Notes: generated by a model not told the origin, from the letters alone. A stretch of 64,000 nt of DNA from Asaia bogorensis (GCA_945897825.1 CAMDGX010000002.1:40693-104692); one strand, 5' to 3'. Positions 1 through 9,230 are shown, counted from the first letter of the stretch. Program-made: numbers and translations.

Positions 1-98
1 GTCATGAAATCGGGCAGACGCCAGAGGCCGATCGAGCCGACCAGGGTGAAGGCGCCTCCGACCAGGACCAGCAGCGAGAGCAGCGCTTCGATGACCAT
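1..98 (-). CDS. mrpG: MrpG, cation/proton antiporter subunit G (5' part only)
   Basis: Only about the first 32 codons lie in the window; the gene continues past position 1. The visible start encodes a hydrophobic helix followed by GSIGLWRLPDF, the hallmark of MrpG/MnhG/PhaG, a small membrane subunit of the Mrp complex that exchanges Na+ (or K+) for protons at the inner membrane. The ATG at 98 begins about 10 bp after the mrpF stop codon, so it is the last visible gene of the operon. Family and position agree; only the truncation limits confidence. Confidence 0.85.
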   Translation of the reverse strand, partial: MVIEALLSLLVLVGGAFTLVGSIGLWRLPDFM

Positions 99-107
99 GG
101 CGGAGGC

Positions 108-377
108 CTAGTCGATCACGCCGCCGCCGAGCAGGTATCTGCACAGCGCGGCGGTGGCGACAAAGCCGGTCATGGCGATGAGCAGTGCGACCTCGAACTG
201 GACCGTGGCGGCGAGCAGCATGCCGACCAGCATGACGAGCGCGATGGCGTTGATGGACAGCGTGTCGAGCGCCAGGATGCGGTCGGCCGGGGCGGGGCCG
301 CGCAGCAGGCGGGCCATGTTCAGCAGCATGCCGGCGGCCACCATGGCGATGGCGGCGGAGAGCGCCAGGGTCAGCAT
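108..377 (-). CDS. mrpF: MrpF, cation/proton antiporter subunit F
   Basis: An 89-residue protein with three predicted membrane helices, the usual size for MrpF/MnhF/PhaF. The stretch RGPAPADRILALDTL in the first loop is the family signature. The start used is the ATG at 377, which overlaps the end of mrpE by 7 bp; a longer reading in this frame would run back over mrpE and is not coding. MrpF is a small integral subunit required for assembly of the Mrp antiporter. It is followed by mrpG, so transcription and translation are probably coupled across the operon. Confidence 0.92.
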   Translation of the reverse strand: MLTLALSAAIAMVAAGMLLNMARLLRGPAPADRILALDTLSINAIALVMLVGMLLAATVQFEVALLIAMTGFVATAALCRYLLGGGVID

Positions 378-859
378 CCGAAGATCTCCTTCAGCGGCGC
401 CTCGTAGCGGCGCTTCATGGTGGCGATGGCGTCGGGGATGTCGGTGACGTTCAGGGCATGCACCAGCACGATGCGGCGGGGGCGGTCGATGTCGACCGAG
501 ACGGTGCCGGGGGTGAGGGTGATGATGCTGGCGAAGATGGTGGCGACGAAGGGGTCGTCGATGTCGAGCGGCAGTTCGATCAGGTGGGGGTTCAGGCGGT
601 CGAGCGGGCCGAGGACGAGGCGGGCGACCTCGATGTTGGCGACGATGATGTCGGCCATCACGCGCACGAACAGCCGGGCGGCCAGGGCCGGGCGGCGCAG
701 GCGGGGGCGGTCGGGCCAGAGGCCCTGGGTGAAGCAGGGAATGGCGATCGCCAGTACGCCGCCGAGCAGGAACTGGCCCAGGGTCATGGCCGGGGCGAGG
801 CCCATCCAGAGTGCGAGGATGAGCAGCGAAACGACGGGTTGGGGGAGCACGCGGCTCAT
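371..859 (-). CDS. mrpE: MrpE, cation/proton antiporter subunit E
   Basis: A 162-residue membrane protein with an N-terminal pair of hydrophobic segments and a soluble C-terminal half carrying LTPGTVSVD, the conserved MrpE/MnhE motif. It is an accessory subunit of the Mrp Na+/H+ antiporter in the inner membrane. Its start overlaps the mrpD stop by 4 bp and its end overlaps mrpF, which indicates tight translational coupling. The length is normal for the family and no key region is missing. Confidence 0.93.
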   Translation of the reverse strand: MSRVLPQPVVSLLILALWMGLAPAMTLGQFLLGGVLAIAIPCFTQGLWPDRPRLRRPALAARLFVRVMADIIVANIEVARLVLGPLDRLNPHLIELPLDIDDPFVATIFASIITLTPGTVSVDIDRPRRIVLVHALNVTDIPDAIATMKRRYEAPLKEIFGC

Positions 860-2409
860 GGTTGCTGCTCCCGCGGCGCGTGGGGGCGGCGTTCGCGCTG
901 GATGTCGGGCCGGGCGCCGATGACGGCTTCGATGTAGGGCTGGCGGGCGTGGAGCTGGTCCGCGGTGGCGCGGGCGTAGGCGGCGACGGGGGCGGCGGCG
1001 GTGGCCAGCAGCGGGCTGGCGGCAACCAGCAGCAGCAGGGCGCCGACGGTGCGCCGGCCGGCGAGGGCGGGCTCGGCGAGGGGTGCGGGCGGTTCGTCGG
1101 GGGCGGCTTCCCAGAAGAAGGCGCTGGCGGCGCGGGCCAGGACCAGTGCGACGACGAGGCCGGAAATCAGCAGGCTGGCCCAGACCAGGGTGCCCATCGG
1201 GGCGCCGCGCACCGCCTGCATGACCATCACCTTGCCAAGGAAGCCGGACAGGGGTGGCACGCCGCTGGCGGCGACCGCGAGCACAAGGTAGGCGGCGCCG
1301 AGCAGCAGGGCGCGCGGGAGGGGCGGGCCGTTGTCGATGGTGTCGCCCTTGGGGCCGCGCTCGCGGGCGAGGTGATCGACGAGAAGGAACATGCCGCCGG
1401 TGACCAGCGTGGTGTGGGGCAGGTAGTAGAGGGCGGCCGCGGTGGCGGAGGGGGTGCCGACGGCGATGGCGGCGAGCAGGGTGCCGGTCGAGACCAGCAC
1501 CAGGTTCGCCACCACAGCTGAGAGGTGGCGGGCGGCGAGCGCGCCGATGGTGCCGGCCGCGATAGTCAGCAGCGAGAGCAGCGGCAGCCAGGGCTGCAGC
1601 AGGCCGGCGGTGGCGGGCGCGCCGGAGAAGCCGATCACCTCCAGGCGCAGCAGGGCGTAGATGCCCACCTTGGTCATCACGGCGAACAGGGCGGCGACCG
1701 GGGCGCCGGCGGCGGCATAGACATGCGGCAGCCAGAAGGACAGCGGCAGCAGCGCGGCCTTCAGCAGGAACACCGCGACCAGCAGCGACGCCGCGGCGCG
1801 CACCAGGGCCTGGTCGCCCGCCGGCACCTGGGCCAGCACATTGGCGATGTCGGCCAGGTTCAGCGTGCCGAGCGTGCCGTAGACGAGGCCGAGGGCGATG
1901 AGGAACAGCGCCGATCCGGTGAGGTTCAGCACCACGTAGGCGATGCCGGCGCGGGCGCGGGCGGCGCCGCCGCCATGCATCAGCAGGCCGTAGGAGGCCA
2001 GCAGCAGGATCTCGAAGAACACGAACAGGTTGAAGATGTCGCCGGTGAGGAAGGCGCCGTTCAGCCCGGCCAGCTGCAGCTGGAACAGCGGGTGGAAATG
2101 GCGGCCCTCCCGGTCGTTGCCGGCGCAGGCGTGGGCGAGGGCCGCGAGGCCCAGCACCGAGGTGACGGCGACCATCAGGGCGGCGAGCCGGTCGTGCACC
2201 AGCACGATGCCGTAGGGAGCCGGCCAGTCGCCGAGGCGATAGACGCGCACGGTGCCGTCGTCAGCCATGGCGAGCAGCATCACGGCGATGGCGAGCAGGG
2301 CCAGCATCGAGACCAGCGCCACGGCGCGGCGGTGGGCCTCGGGCAGCAGCAGCAGCGCGATCGCCGCGGCCATCGGCAGCAGGATCGGCAGGATCGGGGC
2401 GTGGATCAT
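856..2409 (-). CDS. mrpD: MrpD, cation/proton antiporter subunit D
   Basis: A 517-residue, highly hydrophobic protein with about 14 membrane segments, homologous to the proton-pumping NuoL/M/N subunits of complex I. The region around residues 100-260 contains the proton_antipo_M core, including GDIFNLFVFFEI and the KAALLPLSFWLPHVYA segment, where the lysine and histidine belong to the proton channel. In Mrp complexes, MrpA and MrpD form the two antiporter-like modules. The ATG at 2409 overlaps the mrpC stop by 4 bp. The C-terminal tail is alanine- and arginine-rich and poorly conserved. Confidence 0.95.
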   Translation of the reverse strand: MIHAPILPILLPMAAAIALLLLPEAHRRAVALVSMLALLAIAVMLLAMADDGTVRVYRLGDWPAPYGIVLVHDRLAALMVAVTSVLGLAALAHACAGNDREGRHFHPLFQLQLAGLNGAFLTGDIFNLFVFFEILLLASYGLLMHGGGAARARAGIAYVVLNLTGSALFLIALGLVYGTLGTLNLADIANVLAQVPAGDQALVRAAASLLVAVFLLKAALLPLSFWLPHVYAAAGAPVAALFAVMTKVGIYALLRLEVIGFSGAPATAGLLQPWLPLLSLLTIAAGTIGALAARHLSAVVANLVLVSTGTLLAAIAVGTPSATAAALYYLPHTTLVTGGMFLLVDHLARERGPKGDTIDNGPPLPRALLLGAAYLVLAVAASGVPPLSGFLGKVMVMQAVRGAPMGTLVWASLLISGLVVALVLARAASAFFWEAAPDEPPAPLAEPALAGRRTVGALLLLVAASPLLATAAAPVAAYARATADQLHARQPYIEAVIGARPDIQRERRPHAPREQQP

Positions 2410-2759
2410 TCGGCGCGCCCCGGCGGCGTGACGGTGGGGGGGGCGCCGTCGACATGGTCGGTGCCGGTCTCGGCCTTGGCGCGCAGGGCGAGCGCGACGA
2501 GATAGGCGGTCATGCCGAAGCCGATGACGATCGCGGTCAGCACCAGGGCCTGGGGCAGCGGGTCGGCGATGCCCTCGGCGCCGGGCAGGGCGAGCGGGGC
2601 GGCGGTGGCGCCGAGGCGGCCGCCCAGGAAGATGAGCGCGTTCACCGCGTAGGACAGCAGGGTCAGGCCGAGGATGACGCTGAACACGCGCGGGCGCAGC
2701 AGGAGGTAGAGGCCGCAGGCGGTCAGCAGGCCGATGGCGGCGGAGACAAGCAGGGCCAT
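2406..2759 (-). CDS. mrpC: MrpC, cation/proton antiporter subunit C
   Basis: A 117-residue protein with three membrane helices, homologous to NuoK. The signatures LTLLSYAVNALIFLGG and DPLPQALVLTAIVIGFG are typical of MrpC/MnhC. The ATG at 2759 is 5 bp downstream of the mrpAB stop. An open frame in phase extends far upstream, but it is antisense noise across the next gene; family length fixes the start here. The last 20 residues are polar and lie outside the conserved core. Confidence 0.94.
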   Translation of the reverse strand: MALLVSAAIGLLTACGLYLLLRPRVFSVILGLTLLSYAVNALIFLGGRLGATAAPLALPGAEGIADPLPQALVLTAIVIGFGMTAYLVALALRAKAETGTDHVDGAPPTVTPPGRAE

Positions 2760-2764
2760 GATTT

Positions 2765-5572
2765 TTATCCCTGCTCCTGCGGCGCCGGGGGTCGCTCGCG
2801 GCGGCTGAGCAGGCCGAGCTCGGTCAGCGCCAGCATGACGGTGCCGATCACCACGAGATAGACGCCGAGGTCGAAGGCCATGGCGGAGGCGATCTCGAAC
2901 TTGCCGACCAGCGGGGGCGACACGTAGCCGTGCGCGCTGGTCAGGAAGGGACGGCCGAACAGCCAGCTGGCCAGGCCGGTCGCGACGGCAATGGCGAGGC
3001 CGAGGCCGAGGACGCGGACGTAGTTGATCCGCAGCCTTGCCTGCGCGAAGTCGATGCCTCCGGCGAGGTATTGCAGCATCAGGGCGATCGCGGTGACGAG
3101 GCCGGCGATGAAGCCGCCGCCGGGCAGGTTGTGGCCGCGCAGGAAGATGTAGATCGACACGGCGATGGCCAGCGGCAGCAGCGGGCGCATCAGCATGGCC
3201 AGCATGACCGGGTAGCGGTCCTCGGTGCGGGTGCCGGCGGCCTGGGGGGCGAGGCGCAGGCCATCGAGCAGGGCGTGCAGGCCGAGGGCGGCCATCGCCA
3301 GCACGGCGATCTCGCCCAGCGTGTCGAAGCCGCGGAAATCGACCAGGATCACGTTCACCACGTTGGTGCCGCCGCCGCCGGGGACCGACTGGGCGATGTG
3401 GTAGCCGGAGATGGTGTCGAACGGACGGGTGAGCATGGCGAAGCACAGCGCCGCGGCGCCGAGGCCGCCGAGCCCGGCCAGGGCCGCATCCCGCCAGCGC
3501 CGCGCCGGGCGGCTTTCGGCCATGGCTTCCTGCGGCAGGTAGCGCAGCGCCATCAGCAGCAGCACGATCGTCACGACCTCGACCGAGAGCTGGGTCAACG
3601 CAAGGTCGGGCGCGGCGAAGCGCAGGAAGGCGAGGGAGACGACCAGGCCAGCCACGCTCATGAACACCAGGGCGATCAGGCGCTGGCGATGCAGCAGCAC
3701 CGTGCCGACGGCGCCGATGGCCAGCACCGCGACACCCATCCAGGTGACCGGATCCATGTCGCCCCAGGGGAGCGGCCCGGCGAGGTTGGCCGGGGCAGCG
3801 CCGTGCCAGGCCCAGGCCCCCAGCGCCAGGGTGAAGGCCACGAACAGCGCGAGGTAGGTCGGCAGGGAACGCCGGTCGGTCGCCGCCACCGTCCGCATCG
3901 CCGCGATCTCGGCGATCCGGTAGATGCGTTCGAAGGCGACCTGGCTGGCCAGGCGCGGCAGGTAGCGGGCGTGCAGGGCGAACAGCGCGTGGCGGCGGCG
4001 GTAGTAGAGCAGCCCGCCCACCAGCGCCGCGACGCTCATCGCCAGCGGCAGGTTGAAGCCGTGCCAGACAGCGAGCTTGAACGGCGGCACGGCGGCCTGG
4101 AGCACGGCGCCGGAGGCGGCGGTCAGGATCGAGCCCACCATCAGTTGTGGCAGCAGGCCGACCAGCAGCACCAGGGCGACCAGGATGTCGACCGGCAGGC
4201 GCATCCAGCGCGGCGGTTCGTGCGGGGTGCGGGGCATGTCGGTCGGGGCGCCGTTGAAGAACACCTCGTGGACGAAGCGGGCCGAATAGGCCACCGACAG
4301 CATGCCCGCGATGGTGGCGAAGGCGGGCAGCGCGTAGGCCAGGGGGCCAAGGAAGGCGGGGTGGTTGATCGTCTCGACGAAGAACATCTCCTTCGAGAGG
4401 AAGCCGTTCATCAGCGGCACGCCGGCCATGGCAGCGGCGGCGACGATGGCGAGGGTGGCGGTCCAGGGCATGAACTTGAACAGCCCGCCGAGGCGGCGCA
4501 TGTCGCGCGTGCCGCATTCGTGGTCGATGATGCCGGCGGCGATGAACAGCGATGCCTTGAAGATGGCGTGGTTGATGATGTGGAACACCGCGGCGACGGC
4601 GGCCATCTGGGTGTTCAGGCCGAACAGCAGCGTGACCAGTCCGAGATGACTGATGGTGGAATAGGCGAGCAGGCCCTTCAGGTCGTCCTTCAGCAGGGCG
4701 ACATAGGCGCCGTAGACGAAGGTGACCGCGCCGGTGCCGCCGACAAGCACCAGCCAGAGGTCGGTTTCGGCCAGCACCGGGTAGAACCGCGCCAGCAGGA
4801 ACACGCCGGCCTTCACCATGGTGGCGGAATGGAGGTAGGCGCTGACCGGGGTGGGGGCCGCCATGGCGTTCGGCAGCCAGAAATGGAACGGGAACTGGGC
4901 GGACTTGGTGAAGGCGCCGAGCAGGATCAGCACCAGGACGACCGGATAAAGGGCGTGCTCCCGCACGAGGTCGCCACGCGCCAGGACCTCGGACAGCTCG
5001 TAGCTGCCGGCGACGTGGGCGAGGAGCAGCACGCCGGCCAGCAGCGCGAGGCCGCCACCGCCGGTGACGGCGAGCGCCATGCGGGCGGCCACCCGCGCCT
5101 CGCGCGAATCGGACCAGTAGGCGATCAGCAGGAAGGAGGAGAGGCTGGTGACCTCCCAGAACACCACGAGCAGCAGCATGTTCTCGGCCAGCGCGACGCC
5201 CAGCATGCCGCCGGCGAAGGCGAGCAGCATGGCGTAGAAGCGGCCAAGCCGGTCGTCCATGGGCAGGTAATAGGCGGCGTAGAGCACGATCAGCACGCCG
5301 ATGCCGAGGATGAGGCCGCAGAACAGCAGGCCGAGCCCGTCGAGCCGCAGGGCGAAGTCCATGCCCCACTCCGGCAGCCAGGGCCAGCGCATCACCACCG
5401 TGCCGCCATCCAGCACAGCGGGGACGAACGGGGCCAGGAGGGCGAGCCCGGCGGCCATGGCGGCTGCGGCCCCCCACGCCGCCCATCGCCGGCCACGTGC
5501 CTGCAGCAGGAGGACCAGCGGCACGCCCAGGAAGGGCGCCAGCAGCAGTGCGGCGAGGGCGTTGGGCGACAT
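2765..5572 (-). CDS. mrpA: MrpA-MrpB fusion, cation/proton antiporter subunits A and B
   Basis: A 935-residue protein. Residues 1 to about 780 are the NuoL-like MrpA module, with many membrane helices and the segments FTKSAQFPFHFWLPNAM and HSATMVKAGVFLL, where lysine and histidine line the proton path. The C-terminal part (about 790-925) matches MrpB, with LRGHNLPGGGFIAGL. Fused PhaAB-type subunits are known in rhizobia and other alphaproteobacteria. This is the first gene of the operon and is divergent from tetR; the 214 bp between them should hold the operon promoter. A GGAAGGGG tract lies about 15 bp before the ATG. Confidence 0.95.
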   Translation of the reverse strand: MSPNALAALLLAPFLGVPLVLLLQARGRRWAAWGAAAAMAAGLALLAPFVPAVLDGGTVVMRWPWLPEWGMDFALRLDGLGLLFCGLILGIGVLIVLYAAYYLPMDDRLGRFYAMLLAFAGGMLGVALAENMLLLVVFWEVTSLSSFLLIAYWSDSREARVAARMALAVTGGGGLALLAGVLLLAHVAGSYELSEVLARGDLVREHALYPVVLVLILLGAFTKSAQFPFHFWLPNAMAAPTPVSAYLHSATMVKAGVFLLARFYPVLAETDLWLVLVGGTGAVTFVYGAYVALLKDDLKGLLAYSTISHLGLVTLLFGLNTQMAAVAAVFHIINHAIFKASLFIAAGIIDHECGTRDMRRLGGLFKFMPWTATLAIVAAAAMAGVPLMNGFLSKEMFFVETINHPAFLGPLAYALPAFATIAGMLSVAYSARFVHEVFFNGAPTDMPRTPHEPPRWMRLPVDILVALVLLVGLLPQLMVGSILTAASGAVLQAAVPPFKLAVWHGFNLPLAMSVAALVGGLLYYRRRHALFALHARYLPRLASQVAFERIYRIAEIAAMRTVAATDRRSLPTYLALFVAFTLALGAWAWHGAAPANLAGPLPWGDMDPVTWMGVAVLAIGAVGTVLLHRQRLIALVFMSVAGLVVSLAFLRFAAPDLALTQLSVEVVTIVLLLMALRYLPQEAMAESRPARRWRDAALAGLGGLGAAALCFAMLTRPFDTISGYHIAQSVPGGGGTNVVNVILVDFRGFDTLGEIAVLAMAALGLHALLDGLRLAPQAAGTRTEDRYPVMLAMLMRPLLPLAIAVSIYIFLRGHNLPGGGFIAGLVTAIALMLQYLAGGIDFAQARLRINYVRVLGLGLAIAVATGLASWLFGRPFLTSAHGYVSPPLVGKFEIASAMAFDLGVYLVVIGTVMLALTELGLLSRRERPPAPQEQG

Positions 5573-5762
5573 GGGATCGAAATGGCATTACCCCCCCCTT
5601 CCGAACAAGTCTTGACAGGTCCGTCGGGGCGGGATGCGAACGGTTTTTCGGCGTACGGGGCGCCTTTTTCGCCGGTGCGGGCCGAAAGAGGCGGGAAGCG
5701 CGGTCCGCCAGGCCCGTCGCGGCGGACATGGCAGGGCGGCCCGCACGACGATAGGCGTCGAT

Positions 5763-5784
5763 AATCATGATGGCTATCATGATT
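5763..5784. promoter_or_regulatory. Perfect inverted repeat, probable TetR operator
   Basis: Two 9-bp arms, AATCATGAT and ATCATGATT, are exact reverse complements separated by 4 bp. The repeat ends 2 bp before the ATG of the tetR-family gene, so a bound dimer would block its translation start region and probably transcription. It is AT-rich in a GC-rich setting. Autoregulation through such a palindrome is usual for TetR proteins; the assignment to this regulator is inferred from position. Confidence 0.75.
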
Positions 5785-5786
5785 GG

Positions 5787-6413
5787 ATGAAGGTCAGCCG
5801 AACCCTCGCCGCAGCGCATCGTGCGGCCCTGCTGGAGCATGGCGGGCGACTGTTCCGCCGCCATGGCATCGACGCGGTGCGCCTCGCCGACGTGGCGCGG
5901 GAAGCCGGCCTGACCCACGGCGCCTTCTACGGTCATTTTCCGAGCAAGGCGGCGCTGGCGGCGGAAGCGGCGGGGGAATCGCTGGAAAGTGGAGCGCTGC
6001 GCTGGCGGCGGCGGGCGGAGCGGGCCCGGGCGGCCGGCAACGATCCGCTGGCGGCGATCATCGGTGCCTATCTGAGCGAGGCGCATCGCGACCATCCGGA
6101 GGAGGGCTGCGCCCTGGCGGCGCTGGGCCCAGAGGTGAGTCGGGCCGCGCCTCCGCTGTCCGATGCGCTGCATGGTGGCACGGAATTGCTGCTGGCGGTG
6201 CTGGAGGACGAGATCGCGCAGCTCGATCCCGGTGGTGCGGCAGCCGCGCGGCGCGGCGCGGCGCTGGCGATGCTGGCTGCTATGACCGGCGGCGTGATCC
6301 TGGCGCGCGCGCTGGCGACCGACCCCGCAGCCTCGCGCGCCGCACTCGACTCGGCCGCCCGCCTGGCGCGGTCCGCCGCACCCGCATTCCACCAAGCTGC
6401 CCGCACGGGCTGA
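5787..6413 (+). CDS. TetR/AcrR-family transcriptional regulator
   Basis: A 208-residue protein. Residues 5-55 form the TetR DNA-binding domain, with the recognition-helix region LADVAREAGLTHGAFYGHF close to consensus. The C-terminal ligand domain (60-208) has a CALAALGPE stretch like regulators that control drug or aldehyde efflux. The ATG at 5787 is chosen because it directly follows the palindromic operator and gives a normal N-terminus. An MFS transporter gene starts 12 bp after its stop, so regulator and transporter are almost certainly co-transcribed and autorepressed. The inducer cannot be told from sequence. Confidence 0.9.
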   Translation: MKVSRTLAAAHRAALLEHGGRLFRRHGIDAVRLADVAREAGLTHGAFYGHFPSKAALAAEAAGESLESGALRWRRRAERARAAGNDPLAAIIGAYLSEAHRDHPEEGCALAALGPEVSRAAPPLSDALHGGTELLLAVLEDEIAQLDPGGAAAARRGAALAMLAAMTGGVILARALATDPAASRAALDSAARLARSAAPAFHQAARTG

Positions 6414-6425
6414 ACAGGACACGCC

Positions 6426-7715
6426 ATGCTTGCAGCTTCCCTCGCCCCCTGGTTCAGTCGCCGCGCCATCCACTACGGCTGGGTGATGGTGGCCCTGACC
6501 TTCGTCACCGCCGTGTGCTCGTCCGCGGCGATCGGCATGCCGGGGGTGCTGATCCTGCCGCTGAGCCAGGAGTTCGGCTGGACGCGGGGCGAGATCTCGG
6601 GCGCGATGGCGCTGATGCTGGTGCTGTTCGGCACGATGGCACCGTTCGGCGGCGCGCTGATGCTGCGCTACGGGCTGCGGCGCGTGGTCGTCGCGGCGGC
6701 AACGCTGGCGGTGGTGGCGCTCGCCGGAGCCACGATGATGACGCAGCTGTGGCACCTGTGGATCACGCTGGGGCTGGTGTTGGGAATCGCGGCGGGAACG
6801 ACGGCGATGGTGCTGTCGGCCACCGTGGCCAATCGTTGGTTCAGCGCGCGGCGCGGCCTGGTGATGGGGGTGCTGGCGGCAGCGACCGCCACGGGGCAGC
6901 TGATCTTCCTGCCGGTGAACTCGCACCTGGTGGTGGAGTTCGGCTGGCGGGTGGCGGTGCTGCCGGGGATCATCGGCTGCGCAGTGTGTGCCGTGGCCTA
7001 TGCGCTGCTGGCGCGGGATTGGCCGGCGGATATCGGACTGGCGCCCTACGGCGAGACGCGCATCCAGCCGCCGCCGGCGGTTTCCGCCAGCAATGCGGTG
7101 ATGCTGAGCCTGAACCTGCTGCGCGAGGCGACGGCCACACGGGCGTTCTGGGTGATCGCGGGGACGTTCTTCATCTGCGGGCTGTCGACCAGCGGAACGG
7201 TGCAACAGCACTTCATCCCGCTCTGCGCCGACTACGGCGTGGCGATGACGACGGCGGCGTGGCTGCTGGCGGTGATGGGGGTATTCAACTTCGTCGGCAC
7301 GATTGCGTCGGGCTGGCTGTCGGACCGCTTCGACAACCGCAAGCTGCTCGCATGGTACTACGGGCTGCGCGGACTGTCGCTGATGTGGCTGCCGTTCAGC
7401 GGGTTCGACATGATCTCGCTGTCGATCTTCGCGGTGTTCTTCGGGCTGGACTTCATCGCCACAGTGCCGCCCACGGTGAAGCTGGCGGCGCAGCATTTCG
7501 GGGCGGCGAAAGGGCCGATCATCTTCGGCTGGGCGTTCGCGAGCCACCAGCTCGGCGGGGCGCTGGCGGCCCTTGCCACCGGCCTGTCGCGCGATGCGCT
7601 GGCCACCTACCTGCCCGCCTTCTTCCTGGCCGGACTGTCATGCTTCATCGCGGTGCTGGCGGTGTTCGCCCTGCGCGACATCCGGCGCACGGCGGTACCG
7701 GTGGCGGCGGAGTGA
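6426..7715 (+). CDS. MFS transporter
   Basis: A 429-residue inner-membrane protein with about 12 hydrophobic segments in two halves. The GGALMLRYGLRRVV loop between helices 2 and 3 and the equivalent GWLSDRFDNRK loop in the second half are the major facilitator signatures. Overall it resembles the oxalate/formate antiporter and monocarboxylate branch rather than a classic drug exporter, but the substrate is not determined. It follows tetR by 12 bp and is expected to be repressed by it. Length is normal for the family. Confidence 0.88.
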   Translation: MLAASLAPWFSRRAIHYGWVMVALTFVTAVCSSAAIGMPGVLILPLSQEFGWTRGEISGAMALMLVLFGTMAPFGGALMLRYGLRRVVVAAATLAVVALAGATMMTQLWHLWITLGLVLGIAAGTTAMVLSATVANRWFSARRGLVMGVLAAATATGQLIFLPVNSHLVVEFGWRVAVLPGIIGCAVCAVAYALLARDWPADIGLAPYGETRIQPPPAVSASNAVMLSLNLLREATATRAFWVIAGTFFICGLSTSGTVQQHFIPLCADYGVAMTTAAWLLAVMGVFNFVGTIASGWLSDRFDNRKLLAWYYGLRGLSLMWLPFSGFDMISLSIFAVFFGLDFIATVPPTVKLAAQHFGAAKGPIIFGWAFASHQLGGALAALATGLSRDALATYLPAFFLAGLSCFIAVLAVFALRDIRRTAVPVAAE

Positions 7716-7778
7716 TCGGACCCTTTGCTTGATCGCGTGACTCACGTCTCCGGCGATTCCGCCTTCGGAGGTTACGTT

Positions 7779-9230
7779 CTAGCGTCTCATCCGCCGCGCG
7801 GCCCAGCGCAGCGCGTCGCTCTCCACCCCGGCCGGGCGACCGGCGAGCGCCCATAGCGCCAGCAGGGTCGCCGCGAAGGTCGTGGCGCCGGCGGCCATCG
7901 ACAGGACGAGGCGCAGCAGGGGGACATCAGGGGCCATGCCCTGAAGGGGAATGACGACGGCCGACATCGCGACGGCGCCGAGCAGCGGGCGGACCATGCC
8001 GCGGGCAAGGGTGAACAGCTTCAGCCCGACCACCCGCTCGAACACCGTGAACGACACCGCCAGCGCCACGGCGGTCGCGATCGCCCGGCCGAGCGCCACT
8101 TCGGCCAGGCCGAACCACATCGCCGCCGGCACCACGGTTGCCACCAGCAGCATGGTGCGCACCAGCGCCAGGCTGAGCACCACGCGCGGGTCGCCGGTGG
8201 CGCCCAGCACGGAGCCCAGCGGCATCGTCAGCGCCGCCATGGCCGCGGCGACGGCCAGGATCTGGATCACCGGCACCGCCGGCAGCCAGGCCGGGCCGAG
8301 CACCAGCAGCGCGAAATCGTGCGCGACCAGCGACAAGCCCACCCCCACCGACAACGCCAGGATGGCGACGGCGGAGATCACCCAGCGATAGGTCTGCTCC
8401 AGCAGCGCCTGGTCATGCGCCAGCCGGGCGAAGGCGGGCACCCATACGCGGGTCATCGGGTACACCAGTTCCTGCACCGGGGTGGCGGCGATGTCGGAGC
8501 CGACGTTGTAGTAGCCCATCTCCGTGGTGGAGCGCGCCCGGCCGATGACGACCTCGTCGATCTTGGTATTGGCGAACTCCAGCATGTGCACCAGCAGCAT
8601 CCAGGTGGAGAAGCTCCAGGCATGGCGCGTCTCGGCCAGGCTCAGGCGCGGGCGGTAGGGGTGCATGCGGTAGGACTGGATGGTGGAGACCACGCCGCCG
8701 GCGACGATGCCGATGGCCAGCGCCCAGTAGTTCTGCAGCAGCACGGCGGCGACCATGGTGACCACGAAGGAGACCAGCTTGGTCACCACCATGAACTCGA
8801 AATCCTTGCTGAACACCATGTTCTTGCGGAACCAGATGATGCCCGGGTTTTCCAGCCCCCACAGCAGGGAGCGCAGGGCCAGCACCTGGATCACCGGCTC
8901 GATCTCCGGCGTGCGGAAGAAGGCGGCGCCGAAGGGAGCGGCCAGCATGATCGCGATGGTGAGCACCACGCCGATGATGAGTTGCAACGTGAAGACGGTG
9001 TCGAAGTGGCTGCGCTGCGGGTCCGGGTGGCGGATGATGAAGATCACCAGCCCGGTTTCGTTGAATATCTCGATCAACCCGACGACCAGCATGGCCAGGG
9101 CGATGATGCCGAAATCCGCGGGCGTGAGCAGGCGGGCCAGCACCACGGTGCTGACCAGGCCGATCGCGCGGATGCCCCAACGCGCCGCCACGACCCAGAG
9201 CGTGCCGGAGAACAGCTCCTTCAGCGGCAT
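7779..9230 (-). CDS. Oligosaccharide flippase / lipopolysaccharide biosynthesis protein
   Basis: A 483-residue protein with 12-14 predicted membrane helices belonging to the polysaccharide synthesis/MATE-like flippase superfamily. The early segment VVLARLLTPADFGIIALA is the typical Wzx-like helix 2 region. It probably flips lipid-linked repeat units across the inner membrane. The start is the ATG at 9230 (MPLKELFSG); a longer in-frame reading adds a charged, non-conserved leader. It is the last gene of the minus-strand XrtA arm and lies 111 bp after the glycosyltransferase gene, which supports a role in building the same polysaccharide. Confidence 0.88.
   Translation of the reverse strand: MPLKELFSGTLWVVAARWGIRAIGLVSTVVLARLLTPADFGIIALAMLVVGLIEIFNETGLVIFIIRHPDPQRSHFDTVFTLQLIIGVVLTIAIMLAAPFGAAFFRTPEIEPVIQVLALRSLLWGLENPGIIWFRKNMVFSKDFEFMVVTKLVSFVVTMVAAVLLQNYWALAIGIVAGGVVSTIQSYRMHPYRPRLSLAETRHAWSFSTWMLLVHMLEFANTKIDEVVIGRARSTTEMGYYNVGSDIAATPVQELVYPMTRVWVPAFARLAHDQALLEQTYRWVISAVAILALSVGVGLSLVAHDFALLVLGPAWLPAVPVIQILAVAAAMAALTMPLGSVLGATGDPRVVLSLALVRTMLLVATVVPAAMWFGLAEVALGRAIATAVALAVSFTVFERVVGLKLFTLARGMVRPLLGAVAMSAVVIPLQGMAPDVPLLRLVLSMAAGATTFAATLLALWALAGRPAGVESDALRWAARRMRR

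Noticed and set aside
5612..5640. A consensus TTGACA hexamer upstream of tetR.
   Set aside because: The -10 position at normal spacing reads TGCGAA, a poor match, so it is not called a promoter.
2406..7547. Very long open frames antisense to or out of phase with the mrp genes, up to 1700 codons.
   Set aside because: High GC removes stop codons from all frames. Only the phase with membrane-protein character and family motifs is coding; the others are Arg/Pro/Gly/His-rich noise.
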